Assembly (NCBI RefSeq): GCF_051062515.1
Contig: NZ_JAMXEK010000005.1
Strand: one strand, 5' to 3'
Source: Aliarcobacter sp017996075
Lineage (GTDB): Bacteria > Campylobacterota > Campylobacteria > Campylobacterales > Arcobacteraceae
DNA: 64,000 nucleotides
The position numbers and the translations under genes were made by a program. A model generated the notes under the pieces. The model did no database searches. It was given only the letters and a program-made list of their open reading frames with translations, and had not been told where the DNA came from. Position 1 is the first letter of the stretch. Each line of letters begins with the position of its first letter. Shown in pieces: positions 40,666 through 49,893 of this stretch.

Positions 40666-42696
40666 TTATAAAGAAAGCATAAACTCTTCAAAACCAACAA
40701 TTCTAAAATCTATATATGGGTTATTATACTTATTTACTAAAAATTGCTTTGCACTTGAAATGTTCATATTTTGTAAAAGTTGAATTGCAGTTAAAAAATC
40801 TGTATCTTTATCTTTATAAAATGCTTTTATTAAAGATATTTGAATAGATGCTTCTTCTGGTCTTAAAGATTCCAAAAATGATGCAGTTGAAAGATACATT
40901 GTAAATCTATTTTCATATCCAAACTCATCTTTTAACCTCTTTAGAGTATCAATAGAATTAAGTGGTTTTCCCAAATACAAATCACTATATACTTTTGTTA
41001 GCAAATAGCTTGGGTTGTTGTTTCCATCTATATTAAACTCAACTCTTTTAAAAACACCAAATGCTTTTAGAATATCAATATAATATTTTGAAGTAATAAG
41101 AGAGCTATCTAAAAAATTATTATTGTATTTCAAAGTTACTGCATCTTGAACTCTTGAAGCATATTTGTACTCATTTTCACTTCTATTTTTTTGAACAAGT
41201 TTTAAAAGATATATAAATGAATCTCGTTCATAATCTTCAAGAAGTTGATGATTACTTAAATCTTCATTGTTATTCATCTTCTTTAAAAAATCTATAGCTT
41301 TATAAAAAACTGTTTTTTCATAAGATTGTGATGCTTCAACAACATTGTAAGCACTATTTACAAATAATTTATACAACTCTTTTGCAAAGTAGCTATATAA
41401 TCCTCCGCTATCTTTTATATTTTTATCTATTATAGCTCTTTGTTTATCTGGCATATCAGCAGATGCTTTATTTGCAGTAATTAGATACATAACTGAGTAT
41501 AATTTATTTCCAGGACTTAATTTATAAGCTTTTTCAAAATTTTTATATGCATTTGTAAAATCATTTATTTGTGCATAAGATAGACCTAAGTTATAGTAAA
41601 TGTATGCTTTTGAGTCTGTTTTTATAATATTTTTTAACTCATTTACTCTCTTTATTGGATCTTGTTTTACTAAGTTAATAAATTTTGTATTATACTCAAC
41701 CATATTTTCTAAATTTTCTACACTTTGTGCTTTTCCATATATAAAACCTTTTACAGAGTCATATATTATCTCTTTTGAATCTGAAAAAACAAAAGGAGCG
41801 AAATAGTAGATAAAATCGTACATTCTCTCTTCATCAAATTTAATAACCTTTTTATAATAATCTTTATATGTATATAAATCTTTATTAAAAAATATCTCTA
41901 GAGGCATTTGTGTATTTACATTAAAATCTTTTTTCCTATCATTTATTAAATCTAGTATCTCTTGTGCATCTTCAAAATTATTTTGTTTTAAACTAGAGTA
42001 TGCAGAAATCCATAATACTTTATTTAAAATTTCAATATTTTTCTCTTCTTCTCTTACCTTTTTTAAAATTACTGAAGCTTTTTGAAAATTATTTAATTTT
42101 ATTAAAATCATAGCTTTTTTTAAATCTAAAGAGTAACTCATTGCATTTAAAGCACCTAGAGCATTTTCATAATCTTCTATCATCAAATATCTATTTGCCA
42201 ACTCTTTCAAAATAGCATCTTTTATATCTGTTATAAGTTCGTTGTATTCACTTAATTTTTTGCTATTTTGAAAAATTGTCACTAAATCTAGCATATATTT
42301 ATCATCTTTAGTTATCTCAAAAAGATAGTAACATGATGATATAAATGAGTATGGTTGATTTATTAGATTTGTCTTTTTTGAATATATTTTATTAAAAAAC
42401 TCTTGTGCTTTTTTTTCATCTTTTTGTTTGTAATATATTATTCCCATATTTAAAAGCGATGGGGCTTCAAAAATTTTTGATGTTCTTTCAAAAAGTCTTA
42501 AAGCATCTTTGTATTCACCTTTTCTAAAATGTAAAACTGCTTTATTAAAATCAACTTGTATCTCCAAATTTTCGTTTGAAGCTTCTAGTTTTTCTAATTC
42601 AAAAATTATTTGTGGTTGCGATTCAATAATATCTGCATATAAAAAATTATTTAGTATAAAAAAAATTATAACTATTTTATATATAGATTTTTTCAA
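40666..42696 (-). CDS. TPR protein in the flagellar operon (PflB-like candidate)
   Basis: A protein of about 676 residues with an N-terminal signal or anchor (hydrophobic IVIIFFILNNFLYA right after a lysine pair) and helical repeats. Clear TPR units occur near residues 45-80 (AVLHFRKGEYKDALRLFER) and 365-405 (YYNLGLSYAQINDFTNAYKN). The frame extends to an ATG at 42717, but TTG at 42696 has AGGA five bases before and gives a normal signal sequence. Periplasmic TPR proteins PflA and PflB form the motor scaffold of Campylobacter. The architecture fits PflB, by design and context only. Confidence 0.62.
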   Translation of the reverse strand: MKKSIYKIVIIFFILNNFLYADIIESQPQIIFELEKLEASNENLEIQVDFNKAVLHFRKGEYKDALRLFERTSKIFEAPSLLNMGIIYYKQKDEKKAQEFFNKIYSKKTNLINQPYSFISSCYYLFEITKDDKYMLDLVTIFQNSKKLSEYNELITDIKDAILKELANRYLMIEDYENALGALNAMSYSLDLKKAMILIKLNNFQKASVILKKVREEEKNIEILNKVLWISAYSSLKQNNFEDAQEILDLINDRKKDFNVNTQMPLEIFFNKDLYTYKDYYKKVIKFDEERMYDFIYYFAPFVFSDSKEIIYDSVKGFIYGKAQSVENLENMVEYNTKFINLVKQDPIKRVNELKNIIKTDSKAYIYYNLGLSYAQINDFTNAYKNFEKAYKLSPGNKLYSVMYLITANKASADMPDKQRAIIDKNIKDSGGLYSYFAKELYKLFVNSAYNVVEASQSYEKTVFYKAIDFLKKMNNNEDLSNHQLLEDYERDSFIYLLKLVQKNRSENEYKYASRVQDAVTLKYNNNFLDSSLITSKYYIDILKAFGVFKRVEFNIDGNNNPSYLLTKVYSDLYLGKPLNSIDTLKRLKDEFGYENRFTMYLSTASFLESLRPEEASIQISLIKAFYKDKDTDFLTAIQLLQNMNISSAKQFLVNKYNNPYIDFRIVGFEEFMLSL

Positions 42697-42703
42697 ATTA
42701 TTC

Positions 42704-43027
42704 CTAAATAATTGCATTTACTTGAGCAAATAACTCTTCATTTCTTTTTTGTAGGTCGTTGATTTTATTTTTTAAAGTAATATTTTCAAGTCTAAGTGTT
42801 TGTAAATCGTCCCTTGCAACTTGTAAGTTTTCTTGATTGTTTTTAAGACTGCTTGTACCTATTTTTACTTGTTTTTCATATCTTTGAATTAAAACTTCAA
42901 GCTTTGTAAGCTCTTCTTCTATAATCTCTTTTTCTTCTTTTATTTTTTTATACATTGATTTATAGGCACTTGTACTTGATATAAAGTAAAGTAAAATAAT
43001 AGCTAAAACTGTCGATATTAAAAAATC
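42704..43027 (-). CDS. single-pass membrane coiled-coil protein of the flagellar operon
   Basis: The 107-residue protein has one transmembrane helix at its N-terminus (about 4-20) and a long coiled coil (about 22-105) with heptad-like Leu/Ile spacing and repeated Glu-Lys patterns. The open frame reaches 43066, but TTG at 43027 follows AGGA by six bases and places the helix at the start. It lies between flgE and the TPR gene, suggesting a structural or tether role in the motor. No family recognised. Confidence 0.65.
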   Translation of the reverse strand, partial: DFLISTVLAIILLYFISSTSAYKSMYKKIKEEKEIIEEELTKLEVLIQRYEKQVKIGTSSLKNNQENLQVARDDLQTLRLENITLKNKINDLQKRNEELFAQVNAII

Positions 43028-43092
43028 CAATTTTTTTCCTATAATTAATATTTTTAAATAGAGCAAGAAAAAATCTTGCTCTAATTGTAATA

Positions 43093-45291
43093 TTATCTTT
43101 TTAAGTTAATAAGTGTACTTAAAAGCTCATCTGATGTTGTTATAGATTTCGCATTTGCTTCAAAAGCTCTTTGAAATACCATCAAGTTTACTAAGCTTTC
43201 ACTTAAATCTGCTTTACTTAATTCTAAAGCACTCCCCTTTACACCTGCTGTATTATTATTGTTTGTACTATAAATTGCATTTCCAGACTCCTGAGTTCTT
43301 TGGAAATTGTTATTTCCAACTGCTTCAAGTCCTCTATTATTTGTAAATCTAGCAATTGATACTTGCCCAACAGCATACTCTACACCACCCTCTTTTATTG
43401 TTACAAGTCCTGTATCATCTATTTTAAATTGTCCAAATTTACTATCAGAGATATTTAAAACATCTAGTCTTAACTGAAGACTGTTTTGAGTAGAAGTTTG
43501 ATCAACTCTTGTAGTTATCTCCATAAACTCTCCACCGGCACCTTTTCTTCCAGAGTAATTTGGATTAACTTCAACTAAAGTATCTGTAGTAATTGGAGGA
43601 ACAGCAGCAGGATCTCGATATGTTAGTTTTGCATCAAACTCTACATCATAATTTGAATCATTTGTCTCTATTACTAAATTCCCATTTACATTTTTTGCTA
43701 CTAAATAATCTCCTAGTTGTGGACCAGAAGCCGTCCTAGAGTTATTTATTACATTTATGATATCATCTATATTATTTCCTGTAAGTACAGCTGGGGGAAC
43801 TGCATTACTTGGAATTGGCATAGGCTGTGGAGGTGTTCCTCCATCATTTGGAACAGGAATAAGCATACCTAAATCTTTATCATATATATCTATACTAAAA
43901 GAGAACTCTCTTGTATTTCCTGCTCCATATAAATCTTGAGTAGTATAAACGCTTTGTTGGCTTCCACTTACAAGTCTAGATAAAGCTTCTCTTGAAGCTT
44001 CAAGTGCTGCTTTCCCAGAACCTGCAACTGCTGCTGCTGTTGTTTGAAATGAACCTTTTACAGAAAAGTTTTTATTTTCACCAGAATATTCAGCTACTTG
44101 AGTTATTTTAAACTCTTGCCCTGGAACCAAAGATTTTATTTGAATAACTCCTCTTAGCATATCTGCTAAATTAGTACTCTCTTCATACATACCATTTGGA
44201 TCTAAAATATCAGCAGTTGGATTTAGTCTATCTTTTGCCATGTAAGCTACAAGACCAGCTTCTTTATTTGATATTTTATCAGCCATAGCTTTATAAGTCT
44301 CTATTTTTCCTGCTAATCTATCATATTTTGCTATTTCAGCATCTCTAGCTGCTCTTTGTGCTTCGGTTGCTATTGGCCATATTACTGGGTTCTCTAAATC
44401 AGCTGGATCTTCTAAACTATACAATGTTTGCTCAGCTGGTAGAAGAGAGTCCCAAAGTTGCTGTCTAAAATCAGGAGTTGTTTTTGTTGATACAAAATTT
44501 TGAGTATATTGATTACCATTTATTGATATTTCAATAGAATCTCCCTCTTTTCCAATAATTGAAGTAGGAGGAACACCTGTTCTAAAATTTGCTTGAGAAA
44601 CTTGAGCTGTTGAGCCAGCTGATGGTAAAGTTGGATCATCTTTATATTTTTGAAGCCATTTATTATAATCTTCCATTGCAAGAGCAATATCTTTTAGCTT
44701 TGCAGCTTTTGTTTTTGCTCCAGCTCCACTAAATACTGTTGTAGAGTCTGATTTTGCAGTCTCATCAAAATTTGTAGCCTTTGATGCAATTGTTTCAATA
44801 AAATCTCCATGTCTAATAATACTACTTCCAAGAGTTTTTATATAAGCATCTGTAAATCTTGTAGCATTTGAATTTGTACTTACTACATCATTTTTTTGGT
44901 CAATTGAACTCATAGTCCAACCTTGAACCTCATATCCATCTGGGTTTTGTAAAGTTCCACTTTGACCCATACGGAAATTTCCTGCTCTTGTATAAAATGT
45001 CTCTGCAGTTCCTAGTGTATTTTTATTTATTACAGTAAAAAATCCATCACCTTGTAAAGCGGCATCATACTCAACTCCTGTAATCTTATAACCACCTGTT
45101 ACGAAAATCTTCTCTGCGTCTTGCACAAATGATCCTTTACCAATCTTTCCTTGATAAATTTGATCTGCAAAAGAGATTCTTCCCGCTTTATAACCTACAG
45201 TGTTTACATTGGCAATGTTATTTGACTCATTATCCAATGCTGTTTGATGTGCTGCTAATCCTGATATTCCAGTCCATAATGCACCTATCAT
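43093..45291 (-). CDS. flgE: flagellar hook protein FlgE
   Basis: The 732-residue protein begins with GISGLAAHQTALDNESNNIA (about 8-27) and ends with the rod/hook C-terminal motif (LVNLMVFQRAFEANAKSITT, about 700-719). A very long variable middle is usual for Campylobacterota hooks, which form lysinoalanine-type crosslinks in some species. It has its own upstream spacer of 110 bases with a hairpin and a promoter-like TATAAT after flgE2, so it may be expressed separately. Confidence 0.93.
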   Translation of the reverse strand: MIGALWTGISGLAAHQTALDNESNNIANVNTVGYKAGRISFADQIYQGKIGKGSFVQDAEKIFVTGGYKITGVEYDAALQGDGFFTVINKNTLGTAETFYTRAGNFRMGQSGTLQNPDGYEVQGWTMSSIDQKNDVVSTNSNATRFTDAYIKTLGSSIIRHGDFIETIASKATNFDETAKSDSTTVFSGAGAKTKAAKLKDIALAMEDYNKWLQKYKDDPTLPSAGSTAQVSQANFRTGVPPTSIIGKEGDSIEISINGNQYTQNFVSTKTTPDFRQQLWDSLLPAEQTLYSLEDPADLENPVIWPIATEAQRAARDAEIAKYDRLAGKIETYKAMADKISNKEAGLVAYMAKDRLNPTADILDPNGMYEESTNLADMLRGVIQIKSLVPGQEFKITQVAEYSGENKNFSVKGSFQTTAAAVAGSGKAALEASREALSRLVSGSQQSVYTTQDLYGAGNTREFSFSIDIYDKDLGMLIPVPNDGGTPPQPMPIPSNAVPPAVLTGNNIDDIINVINNSRTASGPQLGDYLVAKNVNGNLVIETNDSNYDVEFDAKLTYRDPAAVPPITTDTLVEVNPNYSGRKGAGGEFMEITTRVDQTSTQNSLQLRLDVLNISDSKFGQFKIDDTGLVTIKEGGVEYAVGQVSIARFTNNRGLEAVGNNNFQRTQESGNAIYSTNNNNTAGVKGSALELSKADLSESLVNLMVFQRAFEANAKSITTSDELLSTLINLKR

Positions 45292-45315
45292 GACTAATCC
45301 TTTGTATTAAGGTAA

Positions 45316-45333
45316 ATGAACATAAATGTTCAT
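45316..45333. promoter_or_regulatory. palindrome upstream of flgE
   Basis: ATGAACAT and ATGTTCAT are perfect 8-base arms with a 2-base spacer, 25 bases before the flgE ATG. On the minus strand a TATAAT-like box (about 45348-45353) lies just upstream, so the palindrome would overlap the transcription start region. It is a plausible operator or 5' UTR hairpin. Confidence 0.4.
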
Positions 45334-45368
45334 ACTTCTGCACAAAAATTATATTAAATTTATACAAA

Positions 45369-45393
45369 AGTATAAACACAAAGTATTTATACT
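45369..45393 (-). terminator. hairpin between flgE2 and flgE
   Basis: AGTATAAA and TTTATACT are 8-base perfect arms around a 9-base loop, nine bases after the flgE2 stop. On the minus strand TTTTG follows. The stem is AU-rich, so termination may be only partial. Confidence 0.45.
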
Positions 45394-45401
45394 AATTTTT
45401 A

Positions 45402-47084
45402 CTATTTCTTCATCTGTATTGCTGTTTGTAAAAACTCATCTGATGTTGTTATAGATTTTGAACTAGCTTCAAAAGCTTTTTGATATACCATAATTTGAGT
45501 CAAAGTAGAACCATAATCTATATTGGCTCTTTCAAGCGCACCACCTCTAATTATATTCATAGTATCTGAGTTAAAAGGATTTCCACTATATTGTGACTGT
45601 TGAAATAGATTTCCACCCATAGGCTCTAACCCTTGTTCATTTCTAAATCCAGCCGTACTAAGTCTTCCTACCAAAAAACTATGACCTTGACTTTTTACAA
45701 AAACAAAACCATCATCTGATATACTTATATCGGCTGTACTTTTATCAGAAATTCCTAGCTCATCAAGTCTTACATTTATATCATTCTCTCCAATAACTCC
45801 TAAGTTTCCATACTCCAATACATTTGTAATTTGTAAAAACTTTCCATCTGCATTTTCAACTGCATTTTTTAAAGCATCTCTTGCACTATCAACCATAGCA
45901 AGACCAGAACCTTTTACTGCCTCTTGTAATTTTGTAGAACTAAAGTTTGTATCATTTAACTTTATATCTGATATATTAAAGCTACCACCAGCAATTAAAG
46001 TATCAATAACCAAAGTTCCATCTTTTACACTAGAATTCATACTCTCTTTTGAAGAAATTTTATCAGATAAATCTTTCATAGCATTTATTAAGCTATTTGC
46101 ATTTGTGTATGAATTTATTTGATCATCTCTTAAAGCTTGTGCTGTTGCTTTATCTAAAATCTCTTGAGGAGTTGTTGTCGGCATTGCATATATGTTTGCT
46201 TGGCTTTGTATAGAGTTTGGATCAACTAAATTATACTTTGCTTTTCCATTTGTATCTAAAAAGTCATATAGCTTTTGCATCTCTTCATCATTTATAGTTG
46301 AGTTTACATCAAATTTCACACTATATGTTTTATTGTCAATTGTTACACTAATAGTATTATCTGTAGCTTGCAAAGATGATAAATTTGATGAAAAATCTAT
46401 TTGAGATTTTTGACTAATAGATGCAGTATTTGCTGTTGATTGATTCATCAAAAATTTATTTAACTTCTCCACATAGTCAGCTTTTAGTGATTCAATATCA
46501 TTTATCTTATTTTGTGAAGTTTTGAATCCATCACCTTTTTTTAATGTATCATCATTTTTTGCAGAGCTTACATAATCACTAGCTTTTGCATTTATGTTAT
46601 AAACTGAACCAATTCCATTGTTTATATTTGTAGATACAATGCTTTTTGTATAGTCATCTGTAAACATCATATCAAGTGGATTTGTAGTTGTTGTAATTTT
46701 ATTTTGTGGAACTAAGCCTTGTATTTTAAATCCATCTTGTGTCTCTAAAAAACCATCTTTTGCTTGAACTAAATTTCCAGCTCGTGTATAATAAATCTCA
46801 TTTGGATTTTCTCTACTTTTTACTACAAAAAAACCTTTACCCTCAATTGCAACATCTATTCCAACACCACTTTGTACAATATTTCCTTGCTCAAACTGTT
46901 TTGAAATACTTTGAGTTTGTACTCCTTTTCCAAATCCTGCTTGATTGTATAATACATCTGAAAAACTTATTTGGTCTTTTTTGTGTCCAACAGTATTTGA
47001 ATTTGCCAAATTGTTTGACTCAACAGCTATACCTTTGTCATGTTGCCAAATTCCAGCAATTCCATTCCACATAGCTCCTATCAT
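45402..47084 (-). CDS. flgE2: second hook-type protein FlgE2
   Basis: The 560-residue protein has the same ends as FlgE: GIAGIWQHDKGIAVESNNLANSNTVGHKK region at the N-terminus and LTQIMVYQKAFEASSKSITTSDE at the C-terminus, but a shorter and different middle. Campylobacter also has flgE and flgE2. Its position right after flgD is the standard place of a hook gene. Which of the two makes most of the hook is not clear from sequence; the larger FlgE is the usual hook subunit. Confidence 0.88.
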   Translation of the reverse strand: MIGAMWNGIAGIWQHDKGIAVESNNLANSNTVGHKKDQISFSDVLYNQAGFGKGVQTQSISKQFEQGNIVQSGVGIDVAIEGKGFFVVKSRENPNEIYYTRAGNLVQAKDGFLETQDGFKIQGLVPQNKITTTTNPLDMMFTDDYTKSIVSTNINNGIGSVYNINAKASDYVSSAKNDDTLKKGDGFKTSQNKINDIESLKADYVEKLNKFLMNQSTANTASISQKSQIDFSSNLSSLQATDNTISVTIDNKTYSVKFDVNSTINDEEMQKLYDFLDTNGKAKYNLVDPNSIQSQANIYAMPTTTPQEILDKATAQALRDDQINSYTNANSLINAMKDLSDKISSKESMNSSVKDGTLVIDTLIAGGSFNISDIKLNDTNFSSTKLQEAVKGSGLAMVDSARDALKNAVENADGKFLQITNVLEYGNLGVIGENDINVRLDELGISDKSTADISISDDGFVFVKSQGHSFLVGRLSTAGFRNEQGLEPMGGNLFQQSQYSGNPFNSDTMNIIRGGALERANIDYGSTLTQIMVYQKAFEASSKSITTSDEFLQTAIQMKK

Positions 47085-47099
47085 ATTAAAGCCTTTTTA

Positions 47100-47780
47100 T
47101 TAGAAGATTTTTGTTATTGAAGAAAATGGCATACTAACTATTTCATCAGCAACAACAACAGTACTTTTACCATTTGCTACATATTTATGGTCACTTACTT
47201 CATTTCCATCTGCATCTTTTACTACTAGTTTTCCATCTTTAACCAAAGGCTTTCCTAAACTCTCCAAAACTAAAGTTTGTCCAGTTTTTTCACCTTTTTC
47301 ATCGTATAGATTTCCAGTTTCATCATATTTTGCTGCTTTAAGTTCATCCCCATCTTTTAAAGAAATACCATTATGAAGATATAGCCACTCTCTTGCAACA
47401 ACTTGTATTTCACCATCTACATTTTCAATAGATTCAACTGTAAATGCTTTTAAAGCTCCATCTTTATTTGTACTTCCATTTTCAATATTTTTTCCAATCA
47501 CACCTGTTGCTGTTGAAAGTGAAGATTGTGTAAATGCTGTTTGAATAGATTGTAAAGCCTTAATCATCTCCATATTTGCATTTAAAGTACTCATTTGCAT
47601 TTGAGTTGATAGCATTTTTGCTGAATCCATCGGTTTTGTTGGATCTTGAAGCTTTAACTCTTCAATCATTAGCTTTAAAAAATCATTTGTTGTCAAAGAG
47701 TCATTGCTTACACTTTGTGTATATTTATTTCCATAACTATCTGTTCCTGTTACACTATTTGCACTATTTATTTCTGCCAT
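47100..47780 (-). CDS. flgD: flagellar hook capping protein FlgD
   Basis: The 226-residue protein has the FlgD signature LTTNDFLKLMIEELKLQDPTKPM (about 29-51 region), followed by a variable middle and a beta-rich C-terminal domain. FlgD is the scaffold cap under which hook subunits polymerise. It is followed by flgE2, its expected client, at a 15-base distance. Confidence 0.93.
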   Translation of the reverse strand: MAEINSANSVTGTDSYGNKYTQSVSNDSLTTNDFLKLMIEELKLQDPTKPMDSAKMLSTQMQMSTLNANMEMIKALQSIQTAFTQSSLSTATGVIGKNIENGSTNKDGALKAFTVESIENVDGEIQVVAREWLYLHNGISLKDGDELKAAKYDETGNLYDEKGEKTGQTLVLESLGKPLVKDGKLVVKDADGNEVSDHKYVANGKSTVVVADEIVSMPFSSITKIF

Positions 47781-47800
47781 ATTAAACTCCTTGTTTAAGA

Positions 47801-48088
47801 TTAAATCATATGTTCTTCAAAGAAATATTGAACAACATTATCTGAATCCATAGCATCTTGAACTCTAACTGCAAGTTTTTCTTCCATTACAATTATATCA
47901 CCTGTTCCAATTATTCTTGAGTTTACATAAATCTCTCCACCACTACCAGCTGGTTTGTGCAAAGAGATAATATCTCCTTCGGTTAATTTCAAAAATTCAC
48001 CAACTGATATACTAGTGCTTCCAAGCATAACATCAACAACAATTTCGGTATCTACTAATAAATCGTAAACTCTTTCACTTATTTCCAT
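47801..48088 (-). CDS. fliN: flagellar motor switch protein FliN
   Basis: The 95-residue protein is a bare SpoA/FliN domain: VDVMLGSTSISVGEFLKLTEGDIISL (about 18-43) and VNSRIIGTGDIIVMEEKLAVRV (about 54-75). FliN forms the base of the C-ring and docks FliH. It lacks an N-terminal extension, in contrast to FliY at 39415. It is in line with fliG and fliH. Confidence 0.93.
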   Translation of the reverse strand: MEISERVYDLLVDTEIVVDVMLGSTSISVGEFLKLTEGDIISLHKPAGSGGEIYVNSRIIGTGDIIVMEEKLAVRVQDAMDSDNVVQYFFEEHMI

Positions 48089-48136
48089 ATTTAATACTTT
48101 TTAATGTTATTTAATGATTGTATCATAAATCTGATT

Positions 48137-48874
48137 TTATATCACTAAATCTAAAGATTCAAGCATTGAAGATACTTTTGCTTCAATACTTCCATCAAAA
48201 TTTCCTAAATCACTCGCTATTACAACACCACCAGCAACTACATTTGCATCTTCTAAAAGTTCAATAAAAGGTTCTAATTCCAACTCTTGTTTTAAAATAT
48301 AATAATCTTTTGGATTAAGATGAATTTTTACTTTTGTTGCATTTTTTAATTTTAATAAAAGCTGATTTATAGTCTGTTTAGCTATTTTTGAAGAGTTCTC
48401 TCCCACTTCAATATTTATTATTTTTTGAGCAATAGATATAGAAGTTTTTAATAATTTACTCTCAAAACCAAAAGCAGCCTGCTCAAAAAACGTTGCACAC
48501 TGCTTTAAATCTTTTATAGCTTTTATAACTTGTGTGTCAAAATCTTTCCCCTTTATTATGGCATCTTGTTCAATAGTTGTAACTTTTTGTGACACTTCTT
48601 CAATTTTTTTTATCATTTTCTCAAACTCAGCAAAAATTGGCTCTATTTTTTCTAAAACAGCTGAATTATCAACAATATTCATAGATTTTGAAATATTTTT
48701 TACTTCTGTTTGTTCTAAATTTGAGTCATCTTGTTTTTCTAAATTTGACTCAATAAAATCATGAGATTCTTCTTTTGATAATACTTTATTTTTTAAAAAA
48801 TTAGATAATTCATACTTTTCTACTTTTTTATCATCTTTTAAAACTCTTGCGCTTGAGTAAACATTTTCAGCCAT
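48137..48874 (-). CDS. fliH: flagellar assembly protein FliH
   Basis: The 245-residue protein has a charged, coiled-coil N-terminal two-thirds (helix about 65-115) and a C-terminal domain with the V/A-ATPase E-subunit-like pattern (KLLKTSISIAQKIINIEVGE near 142-161, then HLNPKDYYILKQELE). FliH is the stator-like regulator of FliI. The gene overlaps fliG by one base. Confidence 0.87.
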   Translation of the reverse strand: MAENVYSSARVLKDDKKVEKYELSNFLKNKVLSKEESHDFIESNLEKQDDSNLEQTEVKNISKSMNIVDNSAVLEKIEPIFAEFEKMIKKIEEVSQKVTTIEQDAIIKGKDFDTQVIKAIKDLKQCATFFEQAAFGFESKLLKTSISIAQKIINIEVGENSSKIAKQTINQLLLKLKNATKVKIHLNPKDYYILKQELELEPFIELLEDANVVAGGVVIASDLGNFDGSIEAKVSSMLESLDLVI

Positions 48875-49884
48875 TAGTTACTCTCTCTCTCAATAATTCC
48901 ATCATCCATCATTTTTTGAGCAACAGATAACATCCTTCTTTGTGCAGCTTCAATATCTTTAATTTTAACTTTTGTAAGCATTTCACTCTCTTCGTAAAAT
49001 CTATCTTTAACCCTTTGAGACATTGCACCTGTAACTTTTTCTATCTGCTCTTGTGTAGTATTTTTCATAGCAACAACAACGTCTGCTGATTCAACACTTT
49101 GAATAATTTTCATGATATATTCGCTATCAAGGTTAAGTAAATCTTCAAATACGAACATATTATCTTTTATTCTAGTTGCTAGTGAAGTATCAATACCATT
49201 TATATTTTTAAGAATATCAACTGCTTTTGGTCCCATTTTATTTAACATATCTGCAACAACTTTAACGCCACCAACATCAACAATAGATGATAGCAAAGAT
49301 TCTAATTTTCTTTCTAAAACAGCAGAAATTGTTCTTACAACATCAGGAGAAACATCTTTGATTGTTGCTATTTGAATACTTACCTTTACACGAATCTCTT
49401 CATCAAGCTCCATTAAAACATCTGCTGATTTTGAAGGATCCATATGTGCTAAAATAACAGCAATTGTATGTGGTGATTCATCTTTTATAAAATCGCTTAA
49501 CTGTTTTGGATTTACACTATCAAGATAAGAAAAGGCTTGATTTGCTAACTTCATTCTTGATAATTTTTCAAGCACCTCTTCAGCTGCTTCTTGTCCAATA
49601 GATTTATATAAAATCTCTTTTGCAAAATCATAGCCACCTGAACTAATAAAACCTTTAGTTCTAGTATATAGGTGAAACTCCTCTAAAATTGCTAAAGATA
49701 CATCTTTATTTATAGATTGAATTTGAGTAATAGCAGTTGAAATCTGTTCAACATAATCTTTATCTAAATATTGAAATATTTTAACTGTCGAGTCTTCACC
49801 TATTAATACAAAAAATCTTGCGATTTTCTCTAGCATAGACATACCTTTTAAAATATCAATATCACTATAAATATCTACTGCCAT
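48874..49884 (-). CDS. fliG: flagellar motor switch protein FliG
   Basis: The 336-residue protein has the three armadillo-like domains. The middle domain has the EHPQ-type patch as DESPHTIAVILAHM (about 132-145). The C-terminal torque helix carries charged residues in the region KNTTQEQIEKVTGAMSQRVKDRFYEE (about 272-300). It couples the C-ring to the stators and to the MS ring made by FliF, whose gene is immediately upstream. Confidence 0.96.
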   Translation of the reverse strand: MAVDIYSDIDILKGMSMLEKIARFFVLIGEDSTVKIFQYLDKDYVEQISTAITQIQSINKDVSLAILEEFHLYTRTKGFISSGGYDFAKEILYKSIGQEAAEEVLEKLSRMKLANQAFSYLDSVNPKQLSDFIKDESPHTIAVILAHMDPSKSADVLMELDEEIRVKVSIQIATIKDVSPDVVRTISAVLERKLESLLSSIVDVGGVKVVADMLNKMGPKAVDILKNINGIDTSLATRIKDNMFVFEDLLNLDSEYIMKIIQSVESADVVVAMKNTTQEQIEKVTGAMSQRVKDRFYEESEMLTKVKIKDIEAAQRRMLSVAQKMMDDGIIERESN

Positions 49885-49893
49885 TTATTTTTC

